From: Leptidea sinapis
Taxonomy: Eukaryota; Arthropoda; Insecta; Lepidoptera; Pieridae
Assembly: GCF_905404315.1 (NCBI RefSeq)
Contig: NC_066312.1
Coordinates: forward strand, 8,729,001-8,793,000
Direction: 5' to 3'
Length of the DNA stretch: 64,000 nucleotides
The notes beneath the pieces are model-generated. The model did not search any database. It was given only the letters and a program-made list of their open reading frames with translations, and was not told the DNA's origin. Of the stretch, positions 11,171-22,086 are shown piece after piece. Both the position numbers and the translations under genes were made by a program. How positions within the stretch are numbered: position 1 is the first letter of the stretch; each line of letters starts with the position of its first letter.

Positions 11171-11865
11171 TTAAAACTTTTGGAGTTTCACAAACTGCCG
11201 GCCCCCGCATATTTTCAGCCCGTAACGATACTTTAACACACTTTGCAATTGTTTCTGCAGTGCGAATTGCCTTACCACGTGTTTTGACACAGCTTATAAG
11301 TTACCACTTTTTACGTCAGTTGGGGATTTTTAATTTGACTGTTAACAAAGTAAATAATGGCTCGCATTAGTGCAACAAATGCTGATATATTATGAAAATT
11401 TAAAACACAATTATAAATAGAAATAGGCGGTAGTTGAAATGTCGCCAAGATATCGGTAGTAATCATCATTTTCAACGTCGATTAATATCACTGAATTAAG
11501 GTTAGGATAGTTTTTATGAAACAAATATAGTTTATTACAGATTCTTGTAATCTAAGGATTAGTGGTTTATTTTTAACATTCATAAGATAAAAATAAACAT
11601 TGTATAACTCACGTTACAACTACGTAGTAATTAAAGAAAATTTTCAGGTAGAATTTGATTAAGTTACCCGAACAAAATCCATTGACAATAATTATACTAG
11701 AACCAGCCTATTAGTACTTCTGCTGGCATAGTAGTTGTCCTTGGAGAACTGTGCCTACAACATAAGGCGACCTACTTGCTTGATTATCTATGTACATTTA
11801 ATATATGTTACTTTTTGTGCCTTATAAAATTCGTGCCATTTTCAACCCTATAACAATTATCATTA
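11171..11865. other. Unclassified stretch downstream of the GC island
   Basis: Returns to AT-rich sequence. No further exon can be recognised. Confidence 0.35.
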
Positions 11866-12345
11866 AAAGGCATAAAGGGCATAAAAGGCATTTATTTTCT
11901 CAAAATTGATTCGTTTAGAATTCTTTTTGATGTCATTTTTAATACTACTACCGCTTCAGAAACAACTGGCGATCTGAGAGAGAAGAAGCGGCGCAATAAA
12001 CTCTCCCAGCATTCCTTTAATGCGCTCGTTTTAATAAAATATACAATATTGTACCATCATTGTTATTGCTATAAAATAGTCGTAATCTAGTCCCAGGTTG
12101 TACCTACTATCACTTAGATATGATTTTGCATGCATTTTTTAATAAAACATTTAAATTTATTTACAGATAATGCCTGAACAGTGGCTGGGAGATTATTATA
12201 AAAATGTATACATTTACCCTTAAAGCTATTATGCATCTTATGAAGCCTAATAGAATTAGTTACAAGCATTCTCTTTTTCTAGTGTTATAATAATGAACAC
12301 CACTATGAAGAACAAATAGGTGACGATTTTTGTGAACGTATATTC
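11866..12345 (-). mobile_element. LINE (GGCAT-tailed family) 3' end
   Basis: Begins with the tail AAAGGCATAAAGGGCATAAAAGGCAT, in minus-strand sense the 3' terminus. It runs through GAGAGAGAAGAAGCGGCGC, ATACAATATTGTAC and ATAATGCCTGAACAGTGGCTGG to CTTATGAAGCCTAATAGAATTAG. The same order is found at 35,893-36,395, and inverted at 44,600-45,100 and 53,760-54,195. In the 44.6-kb copy the far end is the C-terminus of a CR1/Jockey-group LINE protein. This copy holds the 3' UTR and a decayed C-terminal coding end. Confidence 0.7.
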
Positions 12346-12704
12346 TTAATTATTTGAATATTTGTTTTCAATATTACACAACTTCTCTGGAAGACTTTTG
12401 ACTTTGCATTGAGAGAGCGGTCTTAAAGCGTCAGATTTATGCTGAACAGCATGAAATCTTAAGTTAGAGCTGTGACACGATAAAGCTTCGGGCTAACTGG
12501 ATAAACTTTGCTCATTGCTGAGCGGAGTTGTAATGAAAAGCGATAAATAATGGTTGTGAATAACCCTAGCTTCTAAAGGAGTCAATTTCTGAGCAATTTA
12601 TATTGAACTTATTGTTACGTAAGTTTTGACTGAAAATTTGGAGTAAATTTTATTTCACGAATCACTACAAGTTCAATTAGATGAGATGAAAATTATAACA
12701 AGTC
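12346..12704. other. Unclassified stretch
   Basis: No gene or recognised repeat. Confidence 0.35.
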
Positions 12705-12928
12705 TTTTTTATGACAGTAAGGGATGAGACGAGCAGAACGTTCAGCTGATGGTAATTTATACGTTCTGCCCATTACGATGCATTTCCCCTCAGGATTCTT
12801 GAAAAACCCAAAAACTCAGAGTGGCACTACAATTGCCCTCATCAACTTGAGAGATAAGATGTTAAGTCTCATTTGTCCAGTAATTTCATTAACTACGGCG
12901 CCCTTCAGACCGAAACACAATAATGCTT
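12705..12928 (-). mobile_element. SINE-A copy, 5' truncated
   Basis: A-tail side at 12705 (TTTTTTATGACAGTAAGGGA). It reads through the internal hairpin and CGAAACACAATAATGCTT, then stops at 12928 without the ACCAGTGGG end. Confidence 0.75.
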
Positions 12929-12968
12929 GTGTTAAATCTTGTGTTAAGTCTTCGAAATCGTTACCAAC

Positions 12969-12988
12969 ATATATATATATATATATAT
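12969..12988. repeat. (AT)n microsatellite
   Basis: Ten AT units; short ORFs across it on both strands are artefacts. Confidence 0.9.
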
Positions 12989-13827
12989 CATCAAACATCT
13001 AATACAATTAATATATAGATTTTTAATCTTGGATATCATTCAAATGTTCGGATGGAATGGAATACTACATGAACATTTATGAACTAATATTTTCTAAAAA
13101 AAAATATTGCCTAAAATATGTTATAATCTCGACCTATAAAATCCTCCAAAATCAATTGTAACCGTAAATATTCGAATTAAAAGTATGATAACCTAGTTTT
13201 TTGGCAAAGCTTTTCTATATTCGAAGTGTGTCATCCTCATTCGTGAAAACTGTCCAACAATGCCTACATAAATATTTTCCGACGAATTACAAAACCTGTC
13301 GATTCGACGTCAAATATCTAGTATTATTGCTAGCTAATAATAAGCACACTTTTTCAATAACTTACAAAAATGATCTTTAATTATAAAATACAAAATATCA
13401 GGTGTTTTAGTGTCACTAAAAATCAATAATTCATTTAGATCAACTAATGATGCCATCAGCTTAAAATATATTAACTTATAGATGACCTGACAGCCCAATA
13501 ATAATATCACTCACAAGTAACTACTTTAAAATATTAGCATTTATAACATTGTATTCTTTTAAACTATAGAACCACTTATTTATTGGCTGTATTTTTTTTT
13601 ATGCATAATAGCTTAAGGCAACACTTATATCTTTCGAAAGATGGTTAAAGACCTATCTATTACGTTTGCGTTATTTTGATGGATCTCTGTTCTACAGTAT
13701 GGCAGCAAAAAGCGAGTTGGATCTCATAATCCTAATATGGAATAAACCTTTGCTGCTTTCAAAAGTTCGCCATATTTTTAATGAACATACTCATTTTTAA
13801 TATATAAAGGCTAGTAAGCGTTAACCG
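12989..13827. other. Unclassified AT-rich stretch
   Basis: No gene, RNA gene or recognised repeat. Confidence 0.4.
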
Positions 13828-14139
13828 ACCAGTGGGAGGCTCCTTTACACAGGATGCCGGCTAAATTATGGGTACCACAACGTCGCCTATTTCGGCCGTG
13901 AAGCAGTATTATGTAAACATTACTGTGTTTCGGCCTGAAGGGCGCCGTAGCTAGTGAAATTACTGGGCAAATGAGACTTATCATCTTATGTCTCAAGGTG
14001 CTGAGCGCAATTGTAGTGCCGCTCAGAACTTTTGGGTTTTGCAAGAATCCTGAGCGGGACTGCATTGTAATGATTAGGGCGTGTCTATTACCATCAGCTG
14101 AACGTCTTGCTCGTTTCGTTCGTAAATTTCATAAAAAAA
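13828..14139 (+). mobile_element. SINE-A copy, full length
   Basis: Starts ACCAGTGGGAGGCTCC and ends TTTCATAAAAAAA, with all internal blocks present: GGTACCACAAC, TTTCGGCCTGAAGGGCGCCG, GTGCCGCTCAGAA and GAACGTC.TGCTCG. 312 bp. Together with the next copy it shows the family's unit length. Confidence 0.85.
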
Positions 14140-14673
14140 CGGTACTGTAGAGGACTGACATTGCATTGAGCCCTTATACACTTATGTTGTGGTAAAATAA
14201 AAAATTAATAAAATGTAACTGAGTTTTTGTATACAAGTCAACCAATTACCATAAATTATGTGATTCGAAAATGTTCGGATCTAATCTAAGTTAAGTAATG
14301 TTTAATATTATTAGGCAATCTATCATTCTATATATATGATTTGACGACATAAATCATTTTGGGAAGTACGTAGTGCGGGTGCTACCGCAGCTGTCAAGAA
14401 CATAACGCAGTGCAATCAATAACAATCAATAGTGAAATAATTTTTTATTAATTGTTATATGCAAATATTTCAACAGATTGATGGAAGATTATTAAATCAG
14501 CTGGTACATGCGATGTCGTCAGCGACAGTGCTAATAGTAGGTAGTGGTTTTTTACTAAAGTCATACTAAATGTATGGGAGTATTTAAAAGCAAAATTTTG
14601 GAATACATCTCGTTTGATTTTTAAAAATTTATTGATTTCATTACACTGACTAGATGACGTGTTTAATGTTTTC
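14140..14673. other. Unclassified stretch
   Basis: No gene or recognised repeat. Confidence 0.35.
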
Positions 14674-14988
14674 ACCAGTGGGAGGCTCCTTTGCACATGA
14701 TGCCGGCTAGATTATGGGTACCACACCGGCGCCTATTTCTGCCGTGAAGCAGTAATGTGTAAGCTTTACTGTGTTTCAAACTGAAGGGCGTCGTAGCTAG
14801 TGAAATGACTGGACAAATGAGACTTAACATCTTACGTCTCAAGGTGACGAGCGCAATTGTAGTGCCGCTCAGAATTTTTGGTTTTTTCAAGAATCCTGAG
14901 CGGCACTGCATTGTAATGGGCAGGGCCTATCAAGTACCATCAGCTGAACGTCCTGCTCATATCGTTCCTTATTTTCATAAAAAAAAAA
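14674..14988 (+). mobile_element. SINE-A copy, full length
   Basis: Complete from ACCAGTGGG to a nine-A tail, 315 bp. The central hairpin is clear: AGTGCCGCTCAG at 14861-14872 pairs perfectly with CTGAGCGGCACT at 14896-14907. Confidence 0.85.
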
Positions 14989-15514
14989 CTTTCATGTCGA
15001 ATTAAATTACATCTTAAATGATTAATTAATTATTATTAAAAGAAAGCAAATTGAATTAAAATTAATAACACGAATAAAATTGGAAAAATAGTTATGATTA
15101 TGAAAAGTTATAAAACGCGATAGGGGTTCATTTATTTTATCACTACAATTGACCTCGTGCTAATGGAATTGAGCCAAAGTTTGAACCATTTTTAAAGATT
15201 TACAGCTGTAACCCACAAACGGCTTCAATGTGATAGTCTCATTCATAATTCATATTAAATTTTTATAACATAGCCGAGTGTTAAAACAATGTTTGGTGAT
15301 ATATGTTGTTGTTTTATTTGAATTGGCTCAGCCCTTAAAATGATTCGAAAAGCTATAAATTTTATCATCCCCATGGATGATGAACAGAAACAATGTTTGT
15401 TACATGAAGTGACATAAAACTGAGATGCAACGTAATCATGCCAATATCAATACCAATAACTTTTTTTAATACATTTTTGATTGTAAAAGTATATATTGAT
15501 ATCATAGAGCATTC

Positions 15515-15717
15515 ATACGTCTAGATCTGAGGCAGTTGTGAAAACGTGGAAGAAAATTGAGGTTGACAGGTAACCTCTATTGTGAGCAATTCATGCACAT
15601 TAATACAAAGTGACATACAAATCGCGAGTGTAAGACGTAGCTTGCCACGCACACTAGAATAATAAGCCCGGCCTGTTTTCATCGGTTGTTTAAAAAAAAG
15701 GCTCCGTCTAGACGTAT
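15515..15717. mobile_element. 203-bp MITE with ATACGTCTAGA inverted repeats
   Basis: ATACGTCTAGA at 15515-15525 and TCTAGACGTAT at 15707-15717 are perfect 11-bp terminal inverted repeats. The few bases further in (GAGGC / GCTCC) are partly complementary. The interior is non-coding. No clear target duplication. The superfamily is not identified. Confidence 0.6.
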
Positions 15718-15927
15718 AAGTTATCTAAGACTCATTCATTTAGTAGAACCATTGTTATTTAATTTAAATATTGGATTTACGTTTGTAATGATATTGGCTC
15801 AGGCCTAAATTGCTTGAAGAGCTGTGGATTTTATAATTCCATTGATAAATAACAAAAACTTATGTATGTGGCAAGAACTGACCATACACTGAGTTGCATC
15901 ATAATCATGTTCGTCACCGTGTTATAC

Positions 15928-15980
15928 GATGCTAAGTCTTGGAAGCCCACTAATTTCACTAGCTATAGCGCCCTTCAAAC
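15928..15980 (-). mobile_element. SINE-A scrap
   Basis: GATGCTAAGTCTTGGAAGCC followed by CACTAATTTCACTAGCTATAGCGCCCTTC matches the middle of SINE-A (minus orientation). The ends are missing. Confidence 0.6.
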
Positions 15981-16216
15981 TTATCTATTATTATATCTAG
16001 CCGATATTAAATGCAATGCAACTTTGTAGTAGTGTACTATTATTATTATTAAAAATAGATTATATTAAAATTAAGAGCAATATATTAGGGGCCTTGTACA
16101 ATTAATACTTAGTGAGTTATCCATATATTAAAATGTGGCGGAATTCGTATTGGTATTGGCATGCTTTACATAGAAGAAGGGTAGAACGCGAATTCGAATA
16201 GCGTGACGCGTGCCAA

Positions 16217-17453
16217 AAATAAATAAATAAAATCATTCAATATTTTTTACGTTCTTTTAACAATATAAATCATAGGTCAGAATGTCATTATATAATAAAT
16301 AAACAAAATCAAATCATTTTATAATTATTATGTTCTTTTAACAGTGTCAATCATAAGTCAGAATGTCATAATATAATAAATGAACAAAATTAAATCATTT
16401 TATATTTATTATGTTCTTTTAATAATGTCAATCATAAGTCAGAATGTCATAATATAATAAATAAATAAATTTAAATCATTTATATTTATTATGTTCTTTT
16501 AACAGTGTAAATCATAAGTCAGAATGTCATAATATAATAAATAAACAAAATCAAATCATTTTATATTTATTATGTTCTTTTAACAATGTCAATCATAAGT
16601 CAGAATGTCATAATATAATAAATAAATAAATTTAAATCATTTATATTTATTATGTTCTTTTAACAGTGTAAATCATAAGTCAGAATGTCATAATATAATA
16701 AATGAACAAAATTAAATCATTTTATATTTATTATGTTCTTTTAACAATGTCAATCATAAGTCAGAATGTCATAATATAATAAATAAATAAATTTAAATCA
16801 TTTTATATTTATTATGTTCTTTTGACAATGTCAATCATAAGTCAGAATGTCATAATATAATAAATAAATAAATTTAAATCATTTTATATTTATTATGTTC
16901 TTTTAACAGTGTAAATCATAAGTCAGAATGTCATAATATAATAAATAAACAAAATCAAATCATTTTATAATTATTCTGTTCTTTTAACAATGTCAATCAT
17001 AAGTCAGAATATCATAATATAATAAATGAACAAAATTAAATCATTTTATATTTATTATGTTCTTTTAACAATGTCAATCATAAGTCAGAATGTCATAATA
17101 TAATAAATAAATAAATTTAAATCATTTTATATTTATTATGTTCTTTTAACAGTGTAAATCATAAGTCAGAATGTCATAATATAATAAATAAACAAAATCA
17201 AATCATTTTATAATTATTCTGTTCTTTTAACAGTGTCAATCATAAGTCAGAATGTCATAATATAATAAATGAACAAAATTAAATCATTTTATATTTATTA
17301 TGTTCTTTTAACAATGTCAATCATAAGTCAGAATGTCATAATATAATAAATAAATAAAATTAAATCATTTTATATTTATTATGTTCTTTTAATAGTGTAA
17401 ATCATAAGTCTGAATGTCATAATATAATAAATAAAGAAAATTAAATCATTTAA
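16217..17453 (+). repeat. Satellite array, 81-bp monomer with trimeric higher-order pattern
   Basis: About 15 tandem monomers plus a diverged leading one. The anchor GTCAGAATGTCA recurs at 16276, 16357, 16438, 16518, 16599, 16679, 16760, 16841, 16922, 17003, 17084, 17165, 17246 and 17327 (spacing 81, twice 80). A last copy at 17408 reads GTCTGAATG. Monomers fall into three variants by the segment after AATATAATAAAT: A has AAACAAAATCAAATCA, B has GAACAAAATTAAATCA, C has AAATAAATTTAAATCA and GTGTAAATC. The order is ABC AC BCC ABC ABC, ending in a partial unit. No coding potential. Confidence 0.9.
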
Positions 17454-17847
17454 AACCAAATAAACGTTATATCCATAGACTAAAACAAAACATCGAACTA
17501 AAGCTACTAGAAAGCAGTAAAAGAAGATTTAAAACTAAACTTTTTACTGTCAACGCTGGCTTAAAATTAAAATTAGATTTTTTATTATATTTTTATCAAT
17601 ATTTGTTAATTACAATTGTAAAAAAACAATGTTACTGTAAGCATTAATGTATTACAAGAGACTTGATCCTGCAGACAAACTGTCCAAACAGTTTAGCGGG
17701 ACTATGATAATTTAAGATTCTTTCCGAAAATGATTAATAGTATAAATGAATAAAACAAAAATAATGGGACTTTTACTTGACTCAAGATACGAGGTAAGTA
17801 ATACGAGTAGGAAGCAAATTTGCCTGTATTTGAATTTATGTTTAACT
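17454..17847. other. Unclassified; possible LINE 3' end
   Basis: Contains a short palindrome AAACTGTCCAAACAGTTT at about 17,678-17,695 and an AT-rich end. No protein similarity was recognised. Confidence 0.3.
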
Positions 17848-18170
17848 TGTTGACCCGACAGACTTTGTTCTATACATAATAAATATAATACTGAAATTTT
17901 ATGAATTTCTCAATAATATTTCATAAAAACATCAAGTATTATTATTTCGTAAAATATGCTTCCAGATCTTATAATGAAATTGTTTCACAGCAGAACTGTC
18001 AAACCGTGCGTCAATAAATCCTTTCATATGTCAACCATGTTCAACCATACAAAACAAATATTGAAATTAAAAATAATTAGGGGTGAAATTTCGTAAAACC
18101 CCTTCCTAGCTGACCTCTTCTCGGTGAAAAGAGTATTCCTACCAAATTTCAAGTCATATAAACGTGGAAA
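17848..18170 (-). mobile_element. Helitron-like element, degraded
   Basis: Starts TTGTTGACCCGACAGACTTTG (a decayed CTAG-side end). It shares AGCAGAACTGTCAAACCGTGCG, AAACAAATATTGAAATTAAAAATAATTA and TTTCGTAAAATATGCT with 1131-1551. The right part (CCTACCAAATTTCAAGTCATATAAACG) resembles the typical 5' region of other Helitron-like copies. Confidence 0.55.
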
Positions 18171-18172
18171 TC

Positions 18173-18176
<4 letters not shown>

Positions 18177-18214
<38 letters not shown>

Positions 18215-18217
18215 AAG

Positions 18218-18267
<50 letters not shown>
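18177..18267. repeat. Two (AT)n tracts around an AAGAAAG core
   Basis: TATATA runs at about 18,177-18,209 and 18,220-18,267, separated by AAAAGAAAGAAA. ORFs made of TyrIle repeats are artefacts. Confidence 0.9.
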
Positions 18268-18272
<5 letters not shown>

Positions 18273-18634
18273 CTAGTGACTGAATTTAAATTGGAACGAA
18301 TGACTACAAAGTAAGAAAACGTTTTTTCCGTAAAATAGACGAGTAATATTACAGTTTTACTAAAATAGTTTAAATGCAATAGTAAAACACGAAAATACAA
18401 ATTTAAAAAAAAGTTCACAAGCTGTAGACTGTATGTCGGATGTTTTATCAGTTTTATATTTGAAGCCTCATATGTGTACTCGTATGTGGGTTGCTATGAC
18501 ACTTCGTTTAACGCATCCGTGATCTTTTCGAGGACTTTGCAATAAGTATGTGTCTTGTTCAGTCCCCAAAAGAAAAATGGTTGATTTTTAGAAACAGTTA
18601 ACGATTTTTAACCACTTACTAAACCTTTACCTTT

Positions 18635-18868
18635 ACCAATGGGAGGCTCCTTTGCACAGGATGCCGGCTAGATTAGTGGTAGCACAACCGCGCCTTTCAG
18701 CCGTGTAGCAGTAATGTGTAAGCATTACTGCGTTTCGGTCTAAATGGCGCTGTAATTAGTGAAATTACTGGGCAAATAAAACTTGTTTGTAATAATCCTG
18801 TGTGGCACTGCATTGTAATGGACAGAGCGCATCAAATTCCACCAGCTGAACGTCCTGTTCAAATCAAG
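18635..18868 (+). mobile_element. SINE-A copy with internal deletion
   Basis: Starts ACCAATGGGAGGCTCC. About 60 bp after ATAAAACTTG are missing, which removes the left arm of the internal hairpin. It ends in CGTCCTGTTCAAATC without the A tail. Confidence 0.75.
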
Positions 18869-20115
18869 ATCAAACTTTCAACAGAAATGATTCATTCTGC
18901 TGATTGACTTTTTCAGTATGATATACATTCATGAGTGATATAAATAAGTAATAAAAGTATTTAAAGAAACGAATCTAAACGAGCGTTATAAACACAGAAA
19001 TTGCTAAGAAGGTTCTTAAGGCCATAAATATTAAAATCAACGTAAATGTTACAATGTCTTTCGTTAACATTTCACCAAATAGAAATCTTGATTAAAAGCT
19101 TGGGCTAGTTTTGAAATATCAAAGTCTTACTCGTATTGAGACCTTTTGTGTTTTGCGCGGTGAAAATTTTTGTGAAAGGCGTTTCTCTGACTAGCAAGTC
19201 AAAGTGTTTTTTAATAAAAATTAATAACTGTATGTAAGTTATTATAATTTTGCTTATGTAAAACTTTTAAAAAAATTATGGTAGACCGAAACATTATGTA
19301 CTAATTGGAGGAAAATCATTTTTTTTCTGATAATATTTTTTTATAAAACAACGCTTTACTCTAAGCGTGCAAAATGCATTATTATGCGTGTTACCTGGTT
19401 ACGTCATTAAGTGTGGACCTGACGTCGATGACGTCACATCGTCGGTTTCTTACGGTGTGCAAACACTGGGATATTATTATTATTAATAAATCAACAACCA
19501 TTATTTTCAGTATGCAAGATAGATAAAAAATGTAATTTTTTTTATGTAAAATAATTGTAAGTTCTGAAGCGCAATAAATGAATTTTGTATTTAATCACAT
19601 AAATGCTAGTACTTTTATACTGATAAATAAAGCAAATCGTGTGAAATTATTCCCTGAACATTACAAAAAAATACAAAAATGCACAACGTTAATGTTCAAG
19701 TTTTCACTTCTGCCCGGCACTCACGGAGTGCAACCCGTTATCTCACATTAGATAAAATACGCCTCAGACCTGAAAAAATCTGGAAACAGAGAAACTCTGT
19801 GAGTATAAATTTTGTTACAGTATTTTAACGTATAATAAATTAAGTTAAAATGAAATCATTAAATTGCTTATTAGCCTAGCCTATGGCCATATTGTCATTA
19901 AAATGACAAAATAAATTTTATCATAAAAATAATAAATTTTAGCTTCAAGATTCTTCTAGTCATCTATCATTTTCCGATATTGCAGCAGTAATTAACTTTC
20001 ACTTAAGAGCTTTTGCATAGACAAACAATTATAAATGACAGCCGTAGAAAGCTCTAAACAAATTAATATCGTCTGTTTAACGTTATTCTGTTGAAATATC
20101 ACTTTTAGTTTAGGG
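18869..20115. other. Unclassified stretch with CRE-like sites
   Basis: No gene or recognised repeat over about 1.2 kb, unusual for this window. It holds the CRE-like cluster at 19,399-19,436. Confidence 0.35.
19399..19436. promoter_or_regulatory. Cluster of CRE/ATF-like sites
   Basis: TTACGTCATTAA starts at 19,399-19,400, TGACGTC lies at 19,420-19,426 and a perfect palindromic TGACGTCA at 19,429-19,436. TGACGTCA is the bZIP (CREB/ATF) consensus. Function is inference only; no promoter is seen nearby. Confidence 0.3.
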
Positions 20116-20270
20116 AGATTTCCTTGCGCCGCTTCTTCTCTTTCAGAGCGGCATTTGTTTCCAAAGCGGTAGTAGTATCTAGAATATTAGAAATGACATC
20201 AATAAAGAATTCTAATGGAATCAATTTTGAGAAAATTAATGCCTTTTATACTTTTTTATGCCTTTTATAA
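20116..20270 (+). mobile_element. LINE (GGCAT-tailed family) 3' terminus
   Basis: CTTGCGCCGCTTCTTCTCTTTCAGAGCG through GATACATCAATAAAG-like sequence to a tail ATGCCTTTTATACTTTTTTATGCC. Only the last 155 bp of the family, in the opposite orientation to 11,866-12,345. Confidence 0.7.
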
Positions 20271-20318
20271 TTAATTTAACATACATTTATATATTTCATT
20301 TTTTTTGATCATTTCATT

Positions 20319-20594
20319 TGATCCAGCAAACGTTGTACTGCCGATAAAAAAGAAAACTTGACGTTGTATGTATTTTTAATGCTGACTCATAATCAAACAA
20401 ATTTAATAAAAATTGCCAAAAAAATTTAAAACAAAAATTTGGCGTGGACCACCCTTAACATTGAGGGGGATGAAAAATAGATGTCCGATTCTCAGACCTA
20501 CTCAATATGCACTCAAAATTTCATGATAATCGGTCAAGCCGTTTCGAAGGAGTTAAACTACAAACACCGCGACATGAGAATTTTATATATTAGA
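20319..20594 (-). mobile_element. Helitron-like element
   Basis: The minus-strand 5' end TCTAATATATAAAATTCTC lies at 20,576-20,594, followed by T on the plus strand. The other end reads ATCCAGCAAACGTTGTACTG. The interior (GTGGACCACCCTTAACATTGAGGGGGATG, ATGTCCGATTCTCAGACCTA) matches the copy at 4658-5028. Confidence 0.7.
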
Positions 20595-20599
20595 TTACT

Positions 20600-20641
20600 A
20601 GGATTCTTTTAAAATTATACCATTAATTTTAAAAGAATCCT
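20600..20641. repeat. Perfect 18-bp hairpin
   Basis: AGGATTCTTTTAAAATTA (20,600-20,617), loop TACCAT, and its exact reverse complement at 20,624-20,641. It lies 5 bp outside the Helitron-like end. Confidence 0.9.
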
Positions 20642-20644
20642 AAA

Positions 20645-21082
20645 TTTTTTAATACAAGCTTGATGAATTCATATTAATTAATTCATAATTCTTCCCATGG
20701 GATGAATTCGCTGGTAGCAGCAAGTTGTATATAAGAGGGAAATTATATTGTTTCAATTTGATTTAATTAGTGCTTCCCCAGTGCACCACATCAAATTTAA
20801 ATTGGCACTTAAATGAGAGTGCATCTGACAGTACGAGGTCTTATAAATAGTATCTTCATAATATGACTGAATAGATACAAACGTGTATAATGGTGTCTTT
20901 ATAGAATTGTTTAACTTATAAAGCAATGTTTTCAAATATATTTAATACAAACTAGTCTGTACCCACACCGATAAATCGTGAGTATATCGTATTAAAAAAC
21001 AATAATTAACAATGTCTCACGAAAGTATTAATAGTTAAATATTTAATAATTATAATATTGACATACTGTTACATAGATTATC
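20645..21082. other. Unclassified stretch
   Basis: No gene or recognised repeat. Confidence 0.35.
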
Positions 21083-21412
21083 TTTTTTTTTTTGTTTTTT
21101 TTTTTAATGAAAATAAGGGACGAGACAAGCAGGACGTTCAGCTGATGGTAATTGATACGCCGTGCCCAATACAATGCAGTGCCACTCAGGTTTCTTGAAA
21201 AACCCAAAAAATTCTGAGCGGCACTACAACTGAGCTCGCCACCTTGCGACATAGGATGTTAAGTCTCATTTGCCAATTAATTTCACTAGTTACGGCGCCC
21301 TTCAGACCGAAACACAGTAATGCTTACACATAACTGCTTCACGGCAGAAATAGGCGCCGTTGTGGTGCCCGTAATCTAGCCGGCATCCTGTGCAAAGGAG
21401 CCTCCCACTGGT
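21083..21412 (-). mobile_element. SINE-A copy, full length
   Basis: Poly-T with one G (A-tail side) from 21,083; ACCAGTGGG end at 21,412. All internal blocks are present. Confidence 0.85.
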
Positions 21413-21504
21413 AAAATTTTAAGTTATTTTCTGTGCTATGGGCACAAGACAAACATATATTTTATATGGTATACATAATTAAATAAACATGAATACATAT
21501 GAAC

Positions 21505-21600
21505 GTCCATGACTTGGAAACAAATATCCATATTTATCATAAAAATGTTTGCAACTACCGGGGTTCAAACCGAGCTATATGGATTATCATTTGTATTTTT
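21505..21600 (-). mobile_element. tRNA-derived SINE fragment
   Basis: On the minus strand: GGTTTGAACCCCGGTAGTTG (B-box-like GGTTTGAACC) followed by CAAACATTTTTATGATAAATATGGATATTTG, matching the SINE at 62.1 kb. The A box lies in degraded sequence. Confidence 0.6.
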
Positions 21601-21614
21601 CTATACGCTCGTCT

Positions 21615-21650
21615 CACGCTGATATATATATACATATATATATATATCAG

Positions 21651-21725
<75 letters not shown>
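21615..21725. repeat. AT hairpin followed by long (AT)n tract
   Basis: CACGCTGATATATATATA (21,615-21,632) and its exact reverse complement (21,637-21,654) form an 18-bp hairpin. A tract of about 35 AT units continues to 21,725. TyrIle-repeat ORFs here are artefacts. Confidence 0.9.
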
Positions 21726-21729
<4 letters not shown>

Positions 21730-21969
21730 CGTCAGTCATCAGTAACGCAAATTAAAAGGAAGTAAACTTTGAAATCGTAATTATTCCTTATAAATCTGCA
21801 CAAGTAAATTACATTACTCTTTGAAACACACCAGATAGAAGATAAATACATTGTAATTTGTGAGCGCTTTTTATAATTAACTGATCTTCCTTTTTATGTA
21901 GTGTAATGGATACTAAACTTGTCAAACCTATATATGTATCGGCGTCATATACAGAGTAACAATATGTGT

Positions 21970-22077
21970 TTCATCATCAATCACCATCATCAGCCGGAAA
22001 ACGTCCACTGCTGGACAAAGGCTACCCCCAAAAATTTCCACGAGGATCGGTCCTGCTCTGCCCTCATCCAACCTATT
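21970..22077 (-). mobile_element. RTE-like LINE, 3' part of a copy split by an insertion
   Basis: CATCATCAGCCGGAAAACGTCCACTGCTGGAC to GCCCTCATCCAACCTATT. Sequence continuity with the family resumes at 25,277 (TATTCCGGCGATCTTGACC), so the LINE at 22,078-25,276 interrupts it. Confidence 0.85.
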
Positions 22078-22086
22078 AAATAAATA

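Noticed and set aside
11044..11370. 108-aa ORF starting in the GC island
   Set aside because: Low-complexity start, no family resemblance, and it runs into AT-rich sequence with no coding character; more likely a by-product of the GC-rich promoter-like region.
12724..15005. ORFs of 60-92 aa in SINE-A copies (also at 5,058, 21,043, 39,515, 47,779, 60,745 and 62,759)
   Set aside because: They recur only because the repeat recurs; different frames and stops in each copy show no coding selection.
16217..17453. Regular repeats suggestive of a CRISPR array
   Set aside because: The whole 81-bp unit repeats, there are no unique spacers, and the context is a eukaryotic transposon landscape.
18149..18418. 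ORFs made of Tyr-Ile repeats (also 12,724-13,002 and 21,499-21,765)
   Set aside because: They are translations of AT microsatellites.
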